NCBI GenBank assembly: GCA_037074705.1
Contig: CM073590.1
Location: forward strand, 11,974,001 to 12,038,000
Source: Zhengitettix transpicula
Lineage: Eukaryota; Arthropoda; Insecta; Orthoptera; Tetrigidae
DNA length: 64,000 nucleotides
Direction: 5' to 3'
Part shown: in pieces, positions 48,354 through 59,637 of the stretch
Numbering within the stretch: position 1 is the stretch's first letter
Layout of the letters: every line of letters begins with the position of its first letter
Notes under the pieces: generated by a model
What the model was told of the DNA's origin: nothing
The model's input: only the letters and a program-made list of their open reading frames with translations
Databases searched by the model: none
Position numbers and translations under genes: made by a program

Positions 48354-48584
48354 TTAAAAATCTACTAATACTCTTTCCTTGTTGATTAAAAACCCAAGGC
48401 CCCACTTGAAACCTACAGCAAACATTGTGTAATTTGAAAAATCTCTTGACCTAATTGTACTTCCTGCTACATAGGGCATAAAAAACGTTCCCTTAATTAC
48501 TGTATCATGAATCATGTGTCTAATATCAAACTTCCCATCGATAAAAAATCTGTAGACTCCCATCATATCATAAATTCTAAACAT
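48354..48584 (-). pseudogene. Possible Penelope-like coding fragment upstream of GIY-YIG
   Basis: The 76-codon minus-strand frame contains IKGTFFMPYVAGSTIRSRDF and, further on, VGFKWGLGFLINKERVLVD. In Penelope-like proteins the linker before the GIY-YIG domain has a pattern of the form KGT--LPYV-G---R, then a -FKP- box, then a VKD-like box, so this could be that linker. The left arm repeats it on the plus strand as IKGTFVCPM before a stop near 48285. The match is short and decayed, so the assignment is tentative. It could not make a working protein. Confidence 0.4.
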
Positions 48585-48865
48585 TCATGTGATTGGAAAA
48601 ATGCTTAGACATTGACGCCAGGTACAATTCCAGACTTATATTAGATACGTTTCACATTAAATCAAACACTACAGCAAGTAATATACAAATATACAAATAG
48701 AGTATGAAACTCAATAATTGCTACAAGTCCTTATTTTGACTGCTTTCCCATTGTCGTAGCATTTTCTTCACTTTTGAGTTTAGTGTCTCCAGGCTTTTGT
48801 GTTTTTTCTGCAATAAAGGAACAAAACTTCCAGAAACGCTGTGCGGTATTTATATGATCATTTCT

Positions 48866-50052
48866 TTCGTCTGTTTTTAGCTATAATTTTTATAATTAAT
48901 TTTCAATCGGACGTAAATTTTTCATTTTACGAATGATATTCATTTTCCTACTAATTAAACTCACGATTTGACGAAATGACCCAACCTTCTACTAATAGTA
49001 ATTATTATAAATTATTTGGTTTCACGTCCACGAAAAGAAGTGTTTTCAATGTTTTCCTAAGTTTAACATAAATTCGTAATGTGGTGACAAAAATGTATTA
49101 TTAATAAAATAAAACATAATATTCATGTTTTTGTCTGAAATATACAAAAATTCACACTAGCGGAGCCACGTTCGACATATTTCTTTTTATAACTAGGTAC
49201 TTTGGAAATGGAATATTAAAAATGCTTGAAATATATATGTAGTAGCAAAAATGCTAGCAAATAGATGATGTGGTCGTCCTGTCTTAACGAAAATTCTATA
49301 AATGCTTTCATTTCAGGTTTAGATCTAACGTAACTTCTAATAAAGTTGTAAATTTTACTATAGCCAATTGTGCTGAAAACTAATTTAGAAAACGGTATCG
49401 GTATTTATTTACGAGCAATGTATGGGTATCATTTCAAATATGAGAATAACGTTTACTCCGTGCGAGAATTTTTAATTTTGTAACATGCAATCAGGCGCAG
49501 CTGCACATTTGTGCCGTAAGCTCATTGACGCGTTCCCAACTGTATTCACAGATGTTGCATTGTCGCCTAACAACCTGCCCACAGGAACCAATGTTTGCAG
49601 TTCGTACTCGCACTCTGAATAATTTTATGCTTTACAATCATACCGGCATATGTGTTTTATTTACATAATTGATTTAGTTACAAATTTGAATTTAGCTAAA
49701 TACTTTAGTTGGTAACTAGCGTTCATTTACAATACGTAAACACTAACACGCCATTGATTTTATTAAATATAAATATAAAATAATTATATATCTTTGTACA
49801 TTCATTGAAGAATTATTGAATTCAATAAAAAGCCCTTCAGAAATTAATCTACAATGCTGCTTAGTTTCAATCTTAATGTGATTAACGTTCTGCCACCGAA
49901 GCTGTGGTTTAAACCCGTAACATTTATTGATAAAACCGATTGTTTATATTCTCTAAATTTTATGTTGGAAATATGTTACTTTATTCGGATTTTAAGTGTT
50001 GTTCTTGTTTAACAAATGTTACCTGAATAACATATTTTATCTATAAAACAGG
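48866..50052. other. AT-rich stretch, no gene seen
   Basis: The first 80 bases match the outer flank of the fold-back family (CGGACGTAAATTTTTCATTT). Nothing else was recognised. Confidence 0.4.
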
Positions 50053-50870
50053 TTTTTTTTTTGTTTATTGTCACGTCAACCGACGTGTTTATTAGTGACC
50101 ACATTCACTTTACAAATTACCCCTACATTTGTTTTTACATTCTGATATAATTTGTTACAAATGGTTTGCGGCGCCTAGAATACAATATGATTTACAGTAT
50201 ATGGTATTAATGATTATATATGGACAATTAGTAGGGCTATTTTACATTATATCGAACAGGTTCAAGTCCCTTAAATAATCCACGATTGAGTTCATATATC
50301 AGGGTTCGTTCCTTGTAGCTGTGTGGGATTCTTTTTTGTAACGCGTACGCGCACTCATTAATTACGTGTCGGGTGGTGCATGTGGAGTTACATTTGTCGC
50401 AGGTGACAGGGTTGTATTTGGTCATTAGTTGTTCGTGTGATAGTGTAGAATGACGGGTGAATATTTTTGGAACACGTCTGTTTAAATTGTACTGATTTGG
50501 TTCGGTTTCATAAACACTGTTCATTTTGTCTGTTTCTTGATCCACTCGTTATTACAATTTTCCTTGATTTTCGCTGTTATGGATTTGATTCTGTTCTTGA
50601 GGGACACTGACAGGTTAGACAGGTTTTTGACTTGTTAATGCAAATTTAGCTGCGGCATCGGCTGCTCCACTCCCTGTTATTCGAACGTGGGAGGGAATCC
50701 TTATAAATGGCAGTTGTTTACCTGAGGCTATATTTTTAAAATTTTGGGCTATAATACCGCGCGTGATGGGGTCCTTACTATTCTTATTTTGTATTGATAA
50801 ATTGTTTTTATATCTTTACAGATATTTATTATGTAATGAAGATTGTTTACTGCCTAAAAATTTTTTAACG
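50053..50870 (-). mobile_element. I-type LINE, 3' remnant with poly(A)
   Basis: On the minus strand an RNase H fragment, a zinc-knuckle-like tail and a 3' UTR of about 180 bp end in CAATAAACA followed by an A10 run (50053-50062). The 5' part, including the reverse transcriptase, is absent, so this is a 5'-truncated insertion. Confidence 0.7.
50237..50810 (-). pseudogene. LINE ORF2 C-terminus: RNase H plus CCHC-like tail
   Basis: Upstream on the minus strand (50640-50800) the frame reads IPSHVRITGSGAADAAAKFA, matching the IPSHVGIxGNExAD-AAK block of LINE RNase H with its His and last Asp. Stops and frame changes follow at 50560-50640. From 50545 a 102-codon frame carries TRHSTLSHEQLM and then CDKCNSTCTTRHVINEC, the common C-terminal CxxC...H...C tail of I- and jockey-type elements. 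RNase H is found in I-type rather than jockey elements, hence the class. It is broken by at least two frame disruptions. Confidence 0.65.
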
Positions 50871-51182
50871 TACTGAATATGGTAATCGTAAATGATGAAA
50901 CTTACATTCTACTTGGAAAATAGAATAATTACTTGCAATCGAAGTTCAGCACTAGAGGCTCTGAAAAATAATTAATGGATCAGAACGGAAAAATCACGCC
51001 CGGACCAGAAAACAAACCCAGGAAAGAGGCACGTGTTCTTTTAAACCTGAGCAACCCTTTTTCTCTACTAATTGTTAGGACTTCTAAGAATAATTGATAT
51101 GTGAGAATTAATCAATATTGCGAAAAGAAAGTGTTTTAACAAAGTTTAGTTCTATATAACGGATGAAGTAGATCGCGCCTCA
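50871..51182. other. Short unassigned stretch
   Basis: No gene or repeat recognised. Confidence 0.4.
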
Positions 51183-51260
51183 CGCGGAGTCGACGAGGAT
51201 AGCTCACGTACCAAGTGGACGTCCCGGGTTCGATTTCAAGTCCAGTCAAGATTTTACAAT
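51183..51260 (+). mobile_element. tRNA-derived SINE head (family S1)
   Basis: GATAGCTCACGTACC resembles an A box and GGTTCGATTTC (51227-51237) is a near-perfect B box. The sequence after the B box (CAGTCAAGATTTTAC) resembles that at 33480-33500, so both belong to one SINE family. Confidence 0.55.
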
Positions 51261-52974
51261 TACACATTCAATAACTTCTTAAATTAATTTCTGAATGTTT
51301 TCTGATTAAATTGATCAATTATTGGAAACATTGCAGGACTTTCCGACTTTCTGACTCTCCAAAATTACATCCACACTCTGAATTCAAAAATTTGCGTTCA
51401 ATAATCGTTTTCAATCCTTTACTTGCACATGAAATGTTACTCGACCACGATATGTTAGCGCGAATTAATGACTCCGGTGCGACAGTTGCTGAAGACCGTT
51501 ATTTCTTTTATCGACGATTCAGGACGTACTTGTACAACTCCTTGCATGAAAACGACTTCATGTAGATGAAATTAATTTAGCTACCATCCACCGCCTTGAG
51601 ACTACTTGGCCAACGTTCAAAAAACTGGATTCTAACGTCTTGAGCAGCAGTTTTGTTCGTTTGACACAAAATCAGCCTTACTGTTTGCCATTTAAACCCG
51701 TAAAACCTTAAATTGTAATCCACCATTGAGAAATTAAGTAATTTTCTTATTAAAAGGAACAAAATATTTGACGACAAGCGTAGGCGAGATGTTAGTCACA
51801 AAATAATTGTATTTATAGAGCCAGGAAAAAACAAAATGTGTTTAATTATAAACTTGATACTGGGATCATGAGTTATAAGTAACGCGTTAGTGAAAAACGA
51901 TAGATCCAAGCCCAATCCTTAAGTGTTGACATTGTTGATAAATATGTGTCCAAAGAGGTAACCTTACGTTTAACAACATTTTTATTTTCACATGAATGTT
52001 GGACACATAGTTATTCATATCTGTCAGAATACACATGTGCTTTGATATTATCCAATAAATGATCAGACTTCAATGCGAGTATTTTGTTTAACATGTCATG
52101 AAAAGTTCAGTCTTCAATACATGATAGGATTATCGTTTTATCATTTCAGTTAGATAATACAACACTGCTAGCGAAAAAACTTGTAGAATAAAAAATACTC
52201 GTTAATTTATATCCATAGCAGTGATCAATCGACACAAAATAAATAATAGTAATAAATAAACGGACTTTTAACTGCATTGTGATATATTTTCATTTATTTT
52301 AATGCTTTATTGCGCGTTAGAAGCCACGCGAATCGCTTAAGCTAGCTGATGTTTTAGTAATAATAATAATAATAATAACTTTATTATTTAATTTAAATAC
52401 TTCAGTTGGTATAAAATATTACTGTCGGCATGATAATATTGTTACATATAACATGAACGTATGCATTAGTGTACAACCCAGTGGTTGCCCCTTACTAGTT
52501 TCTTGTAGCTAATGTGTATTCGCGACATGGTAGCGTGAGACTTGTTGGAACAAGCAAGCACGGAGCTATCGTGGGCCGGTCGTTAGTCTTCCTGGGATCA
52601 CCACCAGTGCAATATGGCATCGGCCTAGCGCCACATTTTCGCCACACCTCATTGGCCAGGTCGTGCAGGGGAGACTTTGGCTCAGACGCGCAGTTGACAC
52701 TGGCGGTTCTCGGGAACTGGTCTCTTTAGGCCCCCACCTGTACTTATCACATGATTTAACAATTCTTCTTTGTACTACAACTTACTGAAAGCTGGACCCG
52801 ATTTCCGCGCCCGCCCTCCCTCTGAAAGATTCATGCTAACTTTAATTTACTTATTTCTTGTAATAGCTCGTGCCAAACCCACCTGGTTACTTCTGTCGCT
52901 ACGAACAAAAGTTAAAACACTTATTGATTGTTATACGTACTAAAGCATTTAAGAGAGATAACGAAAGGTTCATC
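51261..52974. other. Unassigned stretch with (TAA)n and a GC-richer patch
   Basis: (TAA)n lies at 52352-52378. The patch at 52500-52735 is GC-rich, with a 71-codon plus frame (52514-52729) that I do not recognise and that could be a repeat fragment. Frames at 51311-51565 and 51577-51777 show no motif. Confidence 0.35.
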
Positions 52975-53470
52975 TGTCTGCGAGGGATGTTATCGTTTAA
53001 GAGAGACAGTGGGGCTACTTTTGGGGATGCCTTTTCCTCTCTCCAAACTCTCTGAACTAAGATTCCCACAAGTCGAGGCACCTCGGCCTGTTCTGAGAGG
53101 TGTATGTTCCGGTGTCACAGACCTTGGGCATACGGTAAGAGTTGTTCGCTATTCCCATTGGAATAGTCGGCCAGCTGCCTCCTAAACTGGTCGAGGCACG
53201 TAGAAGGGAATTCTGCGTCCCCACAGCAAACTCCTCTCCCGCTATCGGAAGGGCGTGGGGCAAGTACCCAATGCCCGACCTACCCGATGCAGGTTTTTCT
53301 ATGGTTTTCCCTGCATTTCTTTTGGCGAATGCCAGGTAGGATCCTTAAAATATGGACCGGGGACCCTAGTTAACCCTTGGCTACCTTCCTCTACCCTTCC
53401 GCATCCACCCTTTCAAATCCCTTCCTATGCAATTAAAGGCGAGTTGCCACCCTCATGTAACCTTTTACAT
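52975..53470 (+). mobile_element. R1 retroposon copy 9, near full length
   Basis: From GTCTGCGAGGGATGTTATCG through GCACCTCGGCCTGTTCTGAG, GGCCAGCTGCCTCCTAAACT and TGCAGGTTTTTCTATGG to CATGTAACCTTTTACATG. The 3' end has no A-run; instead GTAACCTTTTAC forms a small palindrome. The long frame of the family (IGIVGQLPPKL start) is open across most of the copy. Confidence 0.75.
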
Positions 53471-54439
53471 GAGAGAGGGAGAGATAACTTTTCTGTATTT
53501 TAAAATAGCCATTAATTAATAGAATTTTTTTTAAATCCCATTTATATCAATTAGTGTTTTTATGCGTACTGTTGTTCTGTGGTTAACATTTAGTAAAAAG
53601 GTTCTTTTTTATTATTATTTTGGATTAAAAATTATTATAATATAGGTGTATCTCTCAATTGCTGTTCGGAGTAGTTTTGTTTTAAAAAAGTGATTTTTTC
53701 AAAAAAATAATAGTCGCTGTAATAGGCCGCTTGGCGGCGCAGTGGCCGTTTATTTATTTGATGTGGTAACGATAGGTTAGTTGGTGGCTTGCCTGTTGGT
53801 GGAGTCATATGGTTACTTTTAATGGTTTGACGAAGCTCTAATAGAGCCAGATGTATTGTATTATTTATTATGTTGCTATGTGTTTAAAGATGATGCCAGC
53901 ATGGATCAGGTAATTATAGGGAAAGCTTTACCTAATTAATGTTTACAATAATCCAATTTTCTGTACAATTCCTAATTTCAATCACCGTTTTTCAGATGAA
54001 TATGGCTGTGTAGATCAAAATAATTTTTTATAGGCAATAGTGGTTGATTATTGTCTCACCTGAGGATCAGAAAGGGAATTTAATTAGTACTGACAGTAAA
54101 ATGGTCCAATTAAGTGATTTTCTTATGACAGTTAGAAGTTTAAAATTTTCCTAACAAACTACTTACATGTTATACTCCCATTAAATAATATGTATATATT
54201 TATTTATCGCCCACAGCGGTGTTTTCCTTATTCTTCCAAGTTAAAATAAATATTCCAATGCCTTGTCCCACCCATGATGTTTAACAGTAACCTAAGCCAG
54301 GATACAAATATCGATGTGAATGCTTTATTTTCTACTATTTATCGTGGTTGTAATTATGGTAACCTAATGACAGTCTCGATCAGCTCTGATGCGATTAATA
54401 CTGGACAGGAGGTTAGAAATTCAATAAATAGTGTGAATA
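53471..54439. other. AT-rich stretch, no gene seen
   Basis: Short frames only. Confidence 0.4.
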
Positions 54440-54490
54440 CCGAGAACTATTTATTGAACAACTACACCGGGAAATACTTCAATCTAGGTT
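54440..54490 (+). repeat. Fragment of the hairpin family's outer flank
   Basis: A CGAGAACTATTTATTG motif followed by ACTACACCGGGAAATACTTC matches the sequence just right of the hairpin at 24441-24602 (GAGAACTTTTATACAAC then TTACACCGGGAAAGTCTTCG). It is a second, decayed copy of that element's end. Confidence 0.55.
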
Positions 54491-54559
54491 AGAAATTAAT
54501 TAAATTACGCCTCATAAAATTTTTAGTCACGTGCGCAATGTGAAATACAAAATGATTAA

Positions 54560-56480
54560 AATGCTTAGTTCTTTTTAATTCATGTAGAGGAATAATTAAC
54601 AAAATTGTCTCGAAATTTATTTAATTCGGAGGATTTTTTAAGTATAATAATTTATTGCAATTATATTATTTTGATTTTATCGTTTGGGTTTGGTTTCAGC
54701 AGAAATGTGAGGAGAAAGCATATTTTGTATTCAAATTTATTCATGAATTGCTTTTCTTAATGGTCCTCCCAGCTTTGCGAAGAGTCTACTTGATTCTTAT
54801 GATCGCTTCAATTGCTTTTACGTTATTATTTCAGTCAATAAATGAAATAATAAACACTAAAATTTAGAGGTATAATTAAACGACAATTTTAACAGACAAT
54901 TTAAAAATATTTTATTCAACCACGTTTCTGTATACTTTTCTAGTTTCATCCGATTTTTTATGTTGCGTGTTTTATTAATAATAAATTCACTACTTGTGAA
55001 TTAAATTATATTATACATTCCATGGACATAATTATGTCGAGGTATTTTCTATTATTCAAATTGCTCCCAGAAAATCACCGAAGATAGTCCACTTCAAATA
55101 ATTACTATATGTTTAGTGCTAGATGAATAAAAGGGTACTTAATTTCAAATTAAGTTAATGAAAAATAGTTATTCGTTGGATGTATTATGTAAATCAAGTT
55201 GCCACAGGCGATTATTTACATAACCGTAACATTTTCGTGTGACGTTACACATATTTCTGTCTAACGTCAGGCTAAAAAGACTTTAAAAAACTTCAATAAA
55301 TAAAATGCTTACACTTTTTTTTCATTGTAAGGAAATAATTATCAAAATTGTCTAGATTCGGTGGATCTTAAGTTTAATAATTTATTGCAATATGTTATTT
55401 TGGTTTTATCGGTTGGGTTTGTTTTGAGAATAAATTTGTTAGAAAATTAACATAACCTTAACGTTTTCGTGCTACGTTACACCTTTTTGTGTCTAACGTA
55501 AGGCTAAAAAGCAAGTAAAAAAAATTTCAGCAGGTCAAAAATCCTGCAGATTTACACTGATAATTTTCTCTGCAGAGGTTATCGTACCGCAAAAACGTTT
55601 AAGATGGTATGAAATAAAATAATTAGTAGTCACATTCATTTTAAAACACCATCTAATCCCCGCGAAATAACAAATATTCTTATATTTCCAGAAAATTTAT
55701 TCAATATACATTAATAATCGGTATAGGAACGAAAATAATTAAAGTAAGTTAACTGAATGGTGCACTATAACCACTGCGCTAATAACTACTCATGACGTTA
55801 AATCTTTTACAACGAAATCCTCATCTTTGTCATGAGGGAAATATTTAAATTAGCAAGCACACCATTACACGTTAATAAACATCATGTTCTCTCTTTTATG
55901 ATGAACCACGACATGCACTACAAACTGACTTCCTGCACCCAATTTGGAGCGGTCACTTCATGCATGTTAAACAGATGGAGGCTTATTAACCCTTCAGCAG
56001 TAAAGCCCAGTTTCTGCGCCAACACGATTTTGTTTACGAGGTCAACTTAAATAGAAGCACCAAATATATATAGTATTTGTGGATACAAACAACTTATTGA
56101 AAATATATAAAAGAAAAGCTGTATTAATTTAAGATTCAACTGAAGACGCCAATAAACGAAGTGATAAAATAAATCCCACATAATATATCTGCAAGCCTTT
56201 TTGCGCTCACCGCGTGCTCAAAATAACAAGAATGTTAAGTATTGCACGTATGTAATTCTAATATGTGTTTTGTAATACAGTATTATGAAAATCAATATTC
56301 TGTTAACTGTACAAACATTGTAACCCACAATACACCATGTACACATGATTTTTTTCTGCAGATGTCATCTTACTGAAAAAACGTTTAAGATGGTATGTAA
56401 TAAGAGAAGTAGTAAACATAGTCATTTTTAAACCACTGTCTCATCCTCAGTAAATGACAAATATACTTATATTTCCCAAT
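54560..56480 (+). repeat. Two sets of diverged direct repeats
   Basis: Set 1: TAATAATTTATTGCAAT with TTTTATCG and TTGGGTTTG following, at 54645-54695 and again at 55373-55422. Set 2: AAAACGTTTAAGATGGTATG with ACAAATAT and TTATATTTCC following, at 55590-55690 and again at 56377-56480. A shorter pair (GTCTAACGT then GGCTAAAAAG) is at 55259 and 55491. Spacing is about 730-790 bp, so a larger unit may be tandemly repeated, but divergence is high. Confidence 0.5.
56160..56200 (-). repeat. Fragment of the fold-back terminus
   Basis: GTGATAAAATAAATCCCACA followed by TAATATATCTGCAAGCC is a decayed copy of the left end of the elements at 30033 and 47912. Confidence 0.45.
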
Positions 56481-58267
56481 TGCACTTTATGTAAAAATCA
56501 GAAATATTGTTACAAATTATTAATTTATTTATAAATCGAAAAAATCTACTTCAGATGGTGGTGTGTCGGTACAGCAAATAATTGATAAGCATATTAAAAT
56601 TAACTAATGAATTTACGCATTGAAATAGAAAAACTAATCGGGTACCGAAACAAGGACTTCAGATAATTTCATCAATGCCCTAATCACTAAGTTATTCTTG
56701 AATAAAATAACAAATCATTCTTTGAGCAAGAATGTCGCTAAACATTTTATAGAACTCATTTAAAAATTTATAAAGCGTTTAATAACAGACACTTAAAACA
56801 GTGATTGAATTGTTTGTTCTCAGTATCTTTAAAATTTAAAGGAAGGCCAATTTTGTTTATTCCTACACTCAATTTCACAAAATGCTAGCTCACGTTCTGA
56901 AATGCAACCCATAAACACAATTTTCCTCAGCCTCAAACCCGTAAACAACATACTCTTCGAAAAAAAATGCTATTCCGTTTCAGTATGAGATACGAATTGT
57001 ATTATTTAGCGTTGGATAATGTCTATTCTACAAAGTTTGTAAACAAATGGTTACAATTTTATTAAACTGTTGCGTTTTATATATTAAAAAGTTCTCTGAT
57101 TTTGTGTAGTAATTAAGGCTTTGAATTTAAGTTTAAATTAATTGAGCATCAATATTTAACTTTTTAATAACTATAAGAGAAAATATATAAGCAATATGAC
57201 ATTAAAAATTTAACAACATTGTTTAAATTTTAAAAGATAATATTTCGGTGCTATTACTAGAATTCCTCATTTTCAACTTCCGATTTACAAGGAATGTCTA
57301 AATTCCCCTTCGCCATGCAGCTCGTACAGATGTCATAATAATATTACCTTTCTTTGTTCTTTCAATTACTAACTATTTAGTTCCATTTTAAATTGCTTCC
57401 TTGTAAATTATGTAGTCAAACCTCTCTCCTATAAATTCCCATCTCGTATATCACTTCGTTTCAACATTTTCTCCCTATCACCAATTACAATTTCCTCCCA
57501 CCCCCACCCTCAATTCTTACGTAGACTGTAACTCATCTGACTCTAACTTATTCAAACCCAATGCAAGTTTTTTTTAAAAACTGCACTCCCGTCGGACGAT
57601 TCGGTAAAAAGAAAATATCATTGGGGAATAAAATGATTGGTTACTTAAAGATCCCTCTACAACAGCTGTCAAGTTCATTGCCCACTGTAAAAAATAAAAC
57701 TCATTGACATTACAAAATATTATAAATTTTTAACTCATTGTATCTTCTCGTTCACTCTCAACACCAAAGTTTAAAGTGATCTGTCAAGACATTAAAGTAA
57801 ATTTGGTAGTCTGAATTTTAAGATCTATATTTTTCAAATAATGGATTCAAATTTAATTTAGTCTCAATCATATTTACCGCTTTATAGAAAACCCTTTTTA
57901 AACAGTCTCTTTAAATCCTCGTTGTCTGAAACCGTTATTTTAACGTTCTGCAATTAGCATCAATATTTTACATTCAAACCTAATATTGCTAAAAAATATT
58001 TCATCGAAATTTGTTGGAGCGTTTTCTTGCGGAAAGAAAGCTTACTAAAGACTTTACAACGTCCACAATTGTGTCTGAAGTTGGCAGTTTGATATTGCTT
58101 AAGACCTCAATGTGCCTCTATATCACGAATATATAAATCAGTTAGGCACTTATGTTGTGAAGAAAATCAGCATGGCATTCAGCCAGACTGTAATTCAGAT
58201 GACCTCGATTTGGATCCCCTGATGCGTGAAACTTAAATGTACAATGTACAGACAAAATTACTATTTT
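56481..58267. other. AT-rich stretch, no gene seen
   Basis: A CCCACCCCCACCC run near 57497 is the only compositional feature. Confidence 0.4.
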
Positions 58268-58495
58268 GTTTATATTACTACTACTCCTTGGACCTACCGC
58301 CCATTGAGGGCCTTGGCCTACCGCGACAACTGACAGACTGTCATCTTACATGACGCATTATAGATTTAGGACTGACACGTGGTCAGAGTGTCGATTCTCC
58401 CACAGACTTAACCCCAGTTTTCGTGACCAGGAAGAGCACAAAACCATGCTGGGATTCAAACACGGGCAGTGACGCTGGCCCCTACACCGTCCATT
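58268..58495 (-). mobile_element. tRNA-derived SINE (family S2)
   Basis: On the minus strand the head carries an A-box-like GTGTAGGGGCCAGCG and a B-box-like GTGTTTGAATCCC. The body contains GTGTCAGTCCTAAATC, CAGTCTGTCAGTTGTCGC and GGCCAAGGCCCTCAATGGG, and the copy ends in a short (AGT)n tail at 58275-58284. Head, body and trinucleotide tail are the standard SINE plan, and this body resembles dispersed SINEs of other arthropods. Confidence 0.6.
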
Positions 58496-58608
58496 TTATT
58501 TATATAGACATAATTTTATTTTGTTTCCTCAGAATTGCATAACAAATAAATCTAAATACTTATTTATTCAAAAATTTTATATAAATAAAATACAAAATAT
58601 GTATTAGG

Positions 58609-59157
58609 TCTGCGAGGGTTATTCTCTCGCAGGCAGGGATGTTCTCTCGCAGGCAGAACCTTGTAGGAGAGACAGGAAGGGGCTGCCTTTGGAGATGGCT
58701 TTTCCTCTCTCCGTTTCTGAACTAAAGTTCCCACAAGCCGAGGCACCTCGGCCTGTTTTGAGAGGTGTATGTTCTGGGGTCTCAGACCTTAGGCATACGG
58801 TAAGAGTTGTTCTCTGTTCCCATTGGAACAGTCGGCCTGGTGCCTCCTAAACTGGTCGATGTACGGAGAAGGGAATGCTGCGACCACACAGCAAACTCTT
58901 CTCCCGTTATTGGACGGGCGTGGGACAAGTACTCAATGCCCGAACTACCTGATGCAGGTTTTTCTAGGGTTTTCACTGCATTACTTTTAGGCGAATGCCT
59001 GGTAGGATCGTTAAACTATAGCCCGGGGGCCATAGTTAACCCTTGGCTACCTTGCTCTACCCTGCCGCATCCCCCCTTTCAAATCCCTTCCTATGCTATT
59101 AAAGGGGAGTTGCCACCATGGGGATGACCCTCATGTAGCCTGTTACCCTAAAAAAAA
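58609..59157 (+). mobile_element. R1 retroposon copy 10, full length with A-tail
   Basis: The 5' part carries two sub-repeats, GTTATTCTCTCGCAGGCAGG and GATGTTCTCTCGCAGGCAG. It then runs through all family motifs to TAGCCTGTTACCCTAAAAAAAA (59136-59156). It is one of the best-preserved copies and shows the sub-repeat organisation in the same form as copy 1. Confidence 0.8.
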
Positions 59158-59637
59158 TCAAAGGATTCTCTCGCAGGTGAACCTTCCCAGAGAGCTCCGG
59201 AGGAGGTTACCTTTGGGGATGCCTTCACATTTCTCTGGTTTTTGAACTTAGGTTCCCACATGGCGAGGTTTTGAGAGGTGTATGTTCCGGGGCCACAGAC
59301 CTTTGGCATACGGTCAGAGTTGTCCGCTATTCCTATTTGAATAGTCGGCCAGCTGCCTCCTAAACCGGTCAAGCTGCGACCGCACAGCAAACCGTGGGAC
59401 AAGTACCAAATACCCGTCCTACCTGATGCAGGATTATCTTGGGGTTTCCCTGCATCACTGTGAGGCGAATTTCCGAGTCGGATCCTTAACCATAGCCCGG
59501 GAGCCATTGTTAACCCATGGCTACCTTCCTCTACCTTTCCGCATCCACGCTTTCACTGCTTTTCCTATGATATAAGAGGGGAGTTGCCAATATGTGGATT
59601 ACTCTATACGTAGCCTGTCAACACCAAAAATAATCAA
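59158..59637 (+). mobile_element. R1 retroposon copy 11, tandem to copy 10
   Basis: It starts at AAAGGATTCTCTCGCAGG immediately after the A-tail of copy 10 and ends TAGCCTGTCAACACCAAAAAT. It shares the altered 3' junction with copy 8 and is more diverged, with a gap near 59370. The head-to-tail placement suggests insertion at the A-tail of the neighbour. Confidence 0.75.

Larger units (their letters stand above)
47912..48865. mobile_element. Long fold-back with Penelope-like coding remains
   Basis: The ends (GTGATAATATAAGTACCGCA on the left, the complement of GTGCGGTATTTATATGATCA at the right) enclose arms of about 390-400 bp. In the arms a CATGATCCATGATACGGGA motif on the left pairs with CCCTTAATTACTGTATCATG on the right, and GGTGTCAATGTCTAA on the left with TTAGACATTGACGCC on the right. 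The coding remnant MPYVAGS / CPM is present in both arms in opposite directions. The family's short relative is at 30033-30455. Confidence 0.7.
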
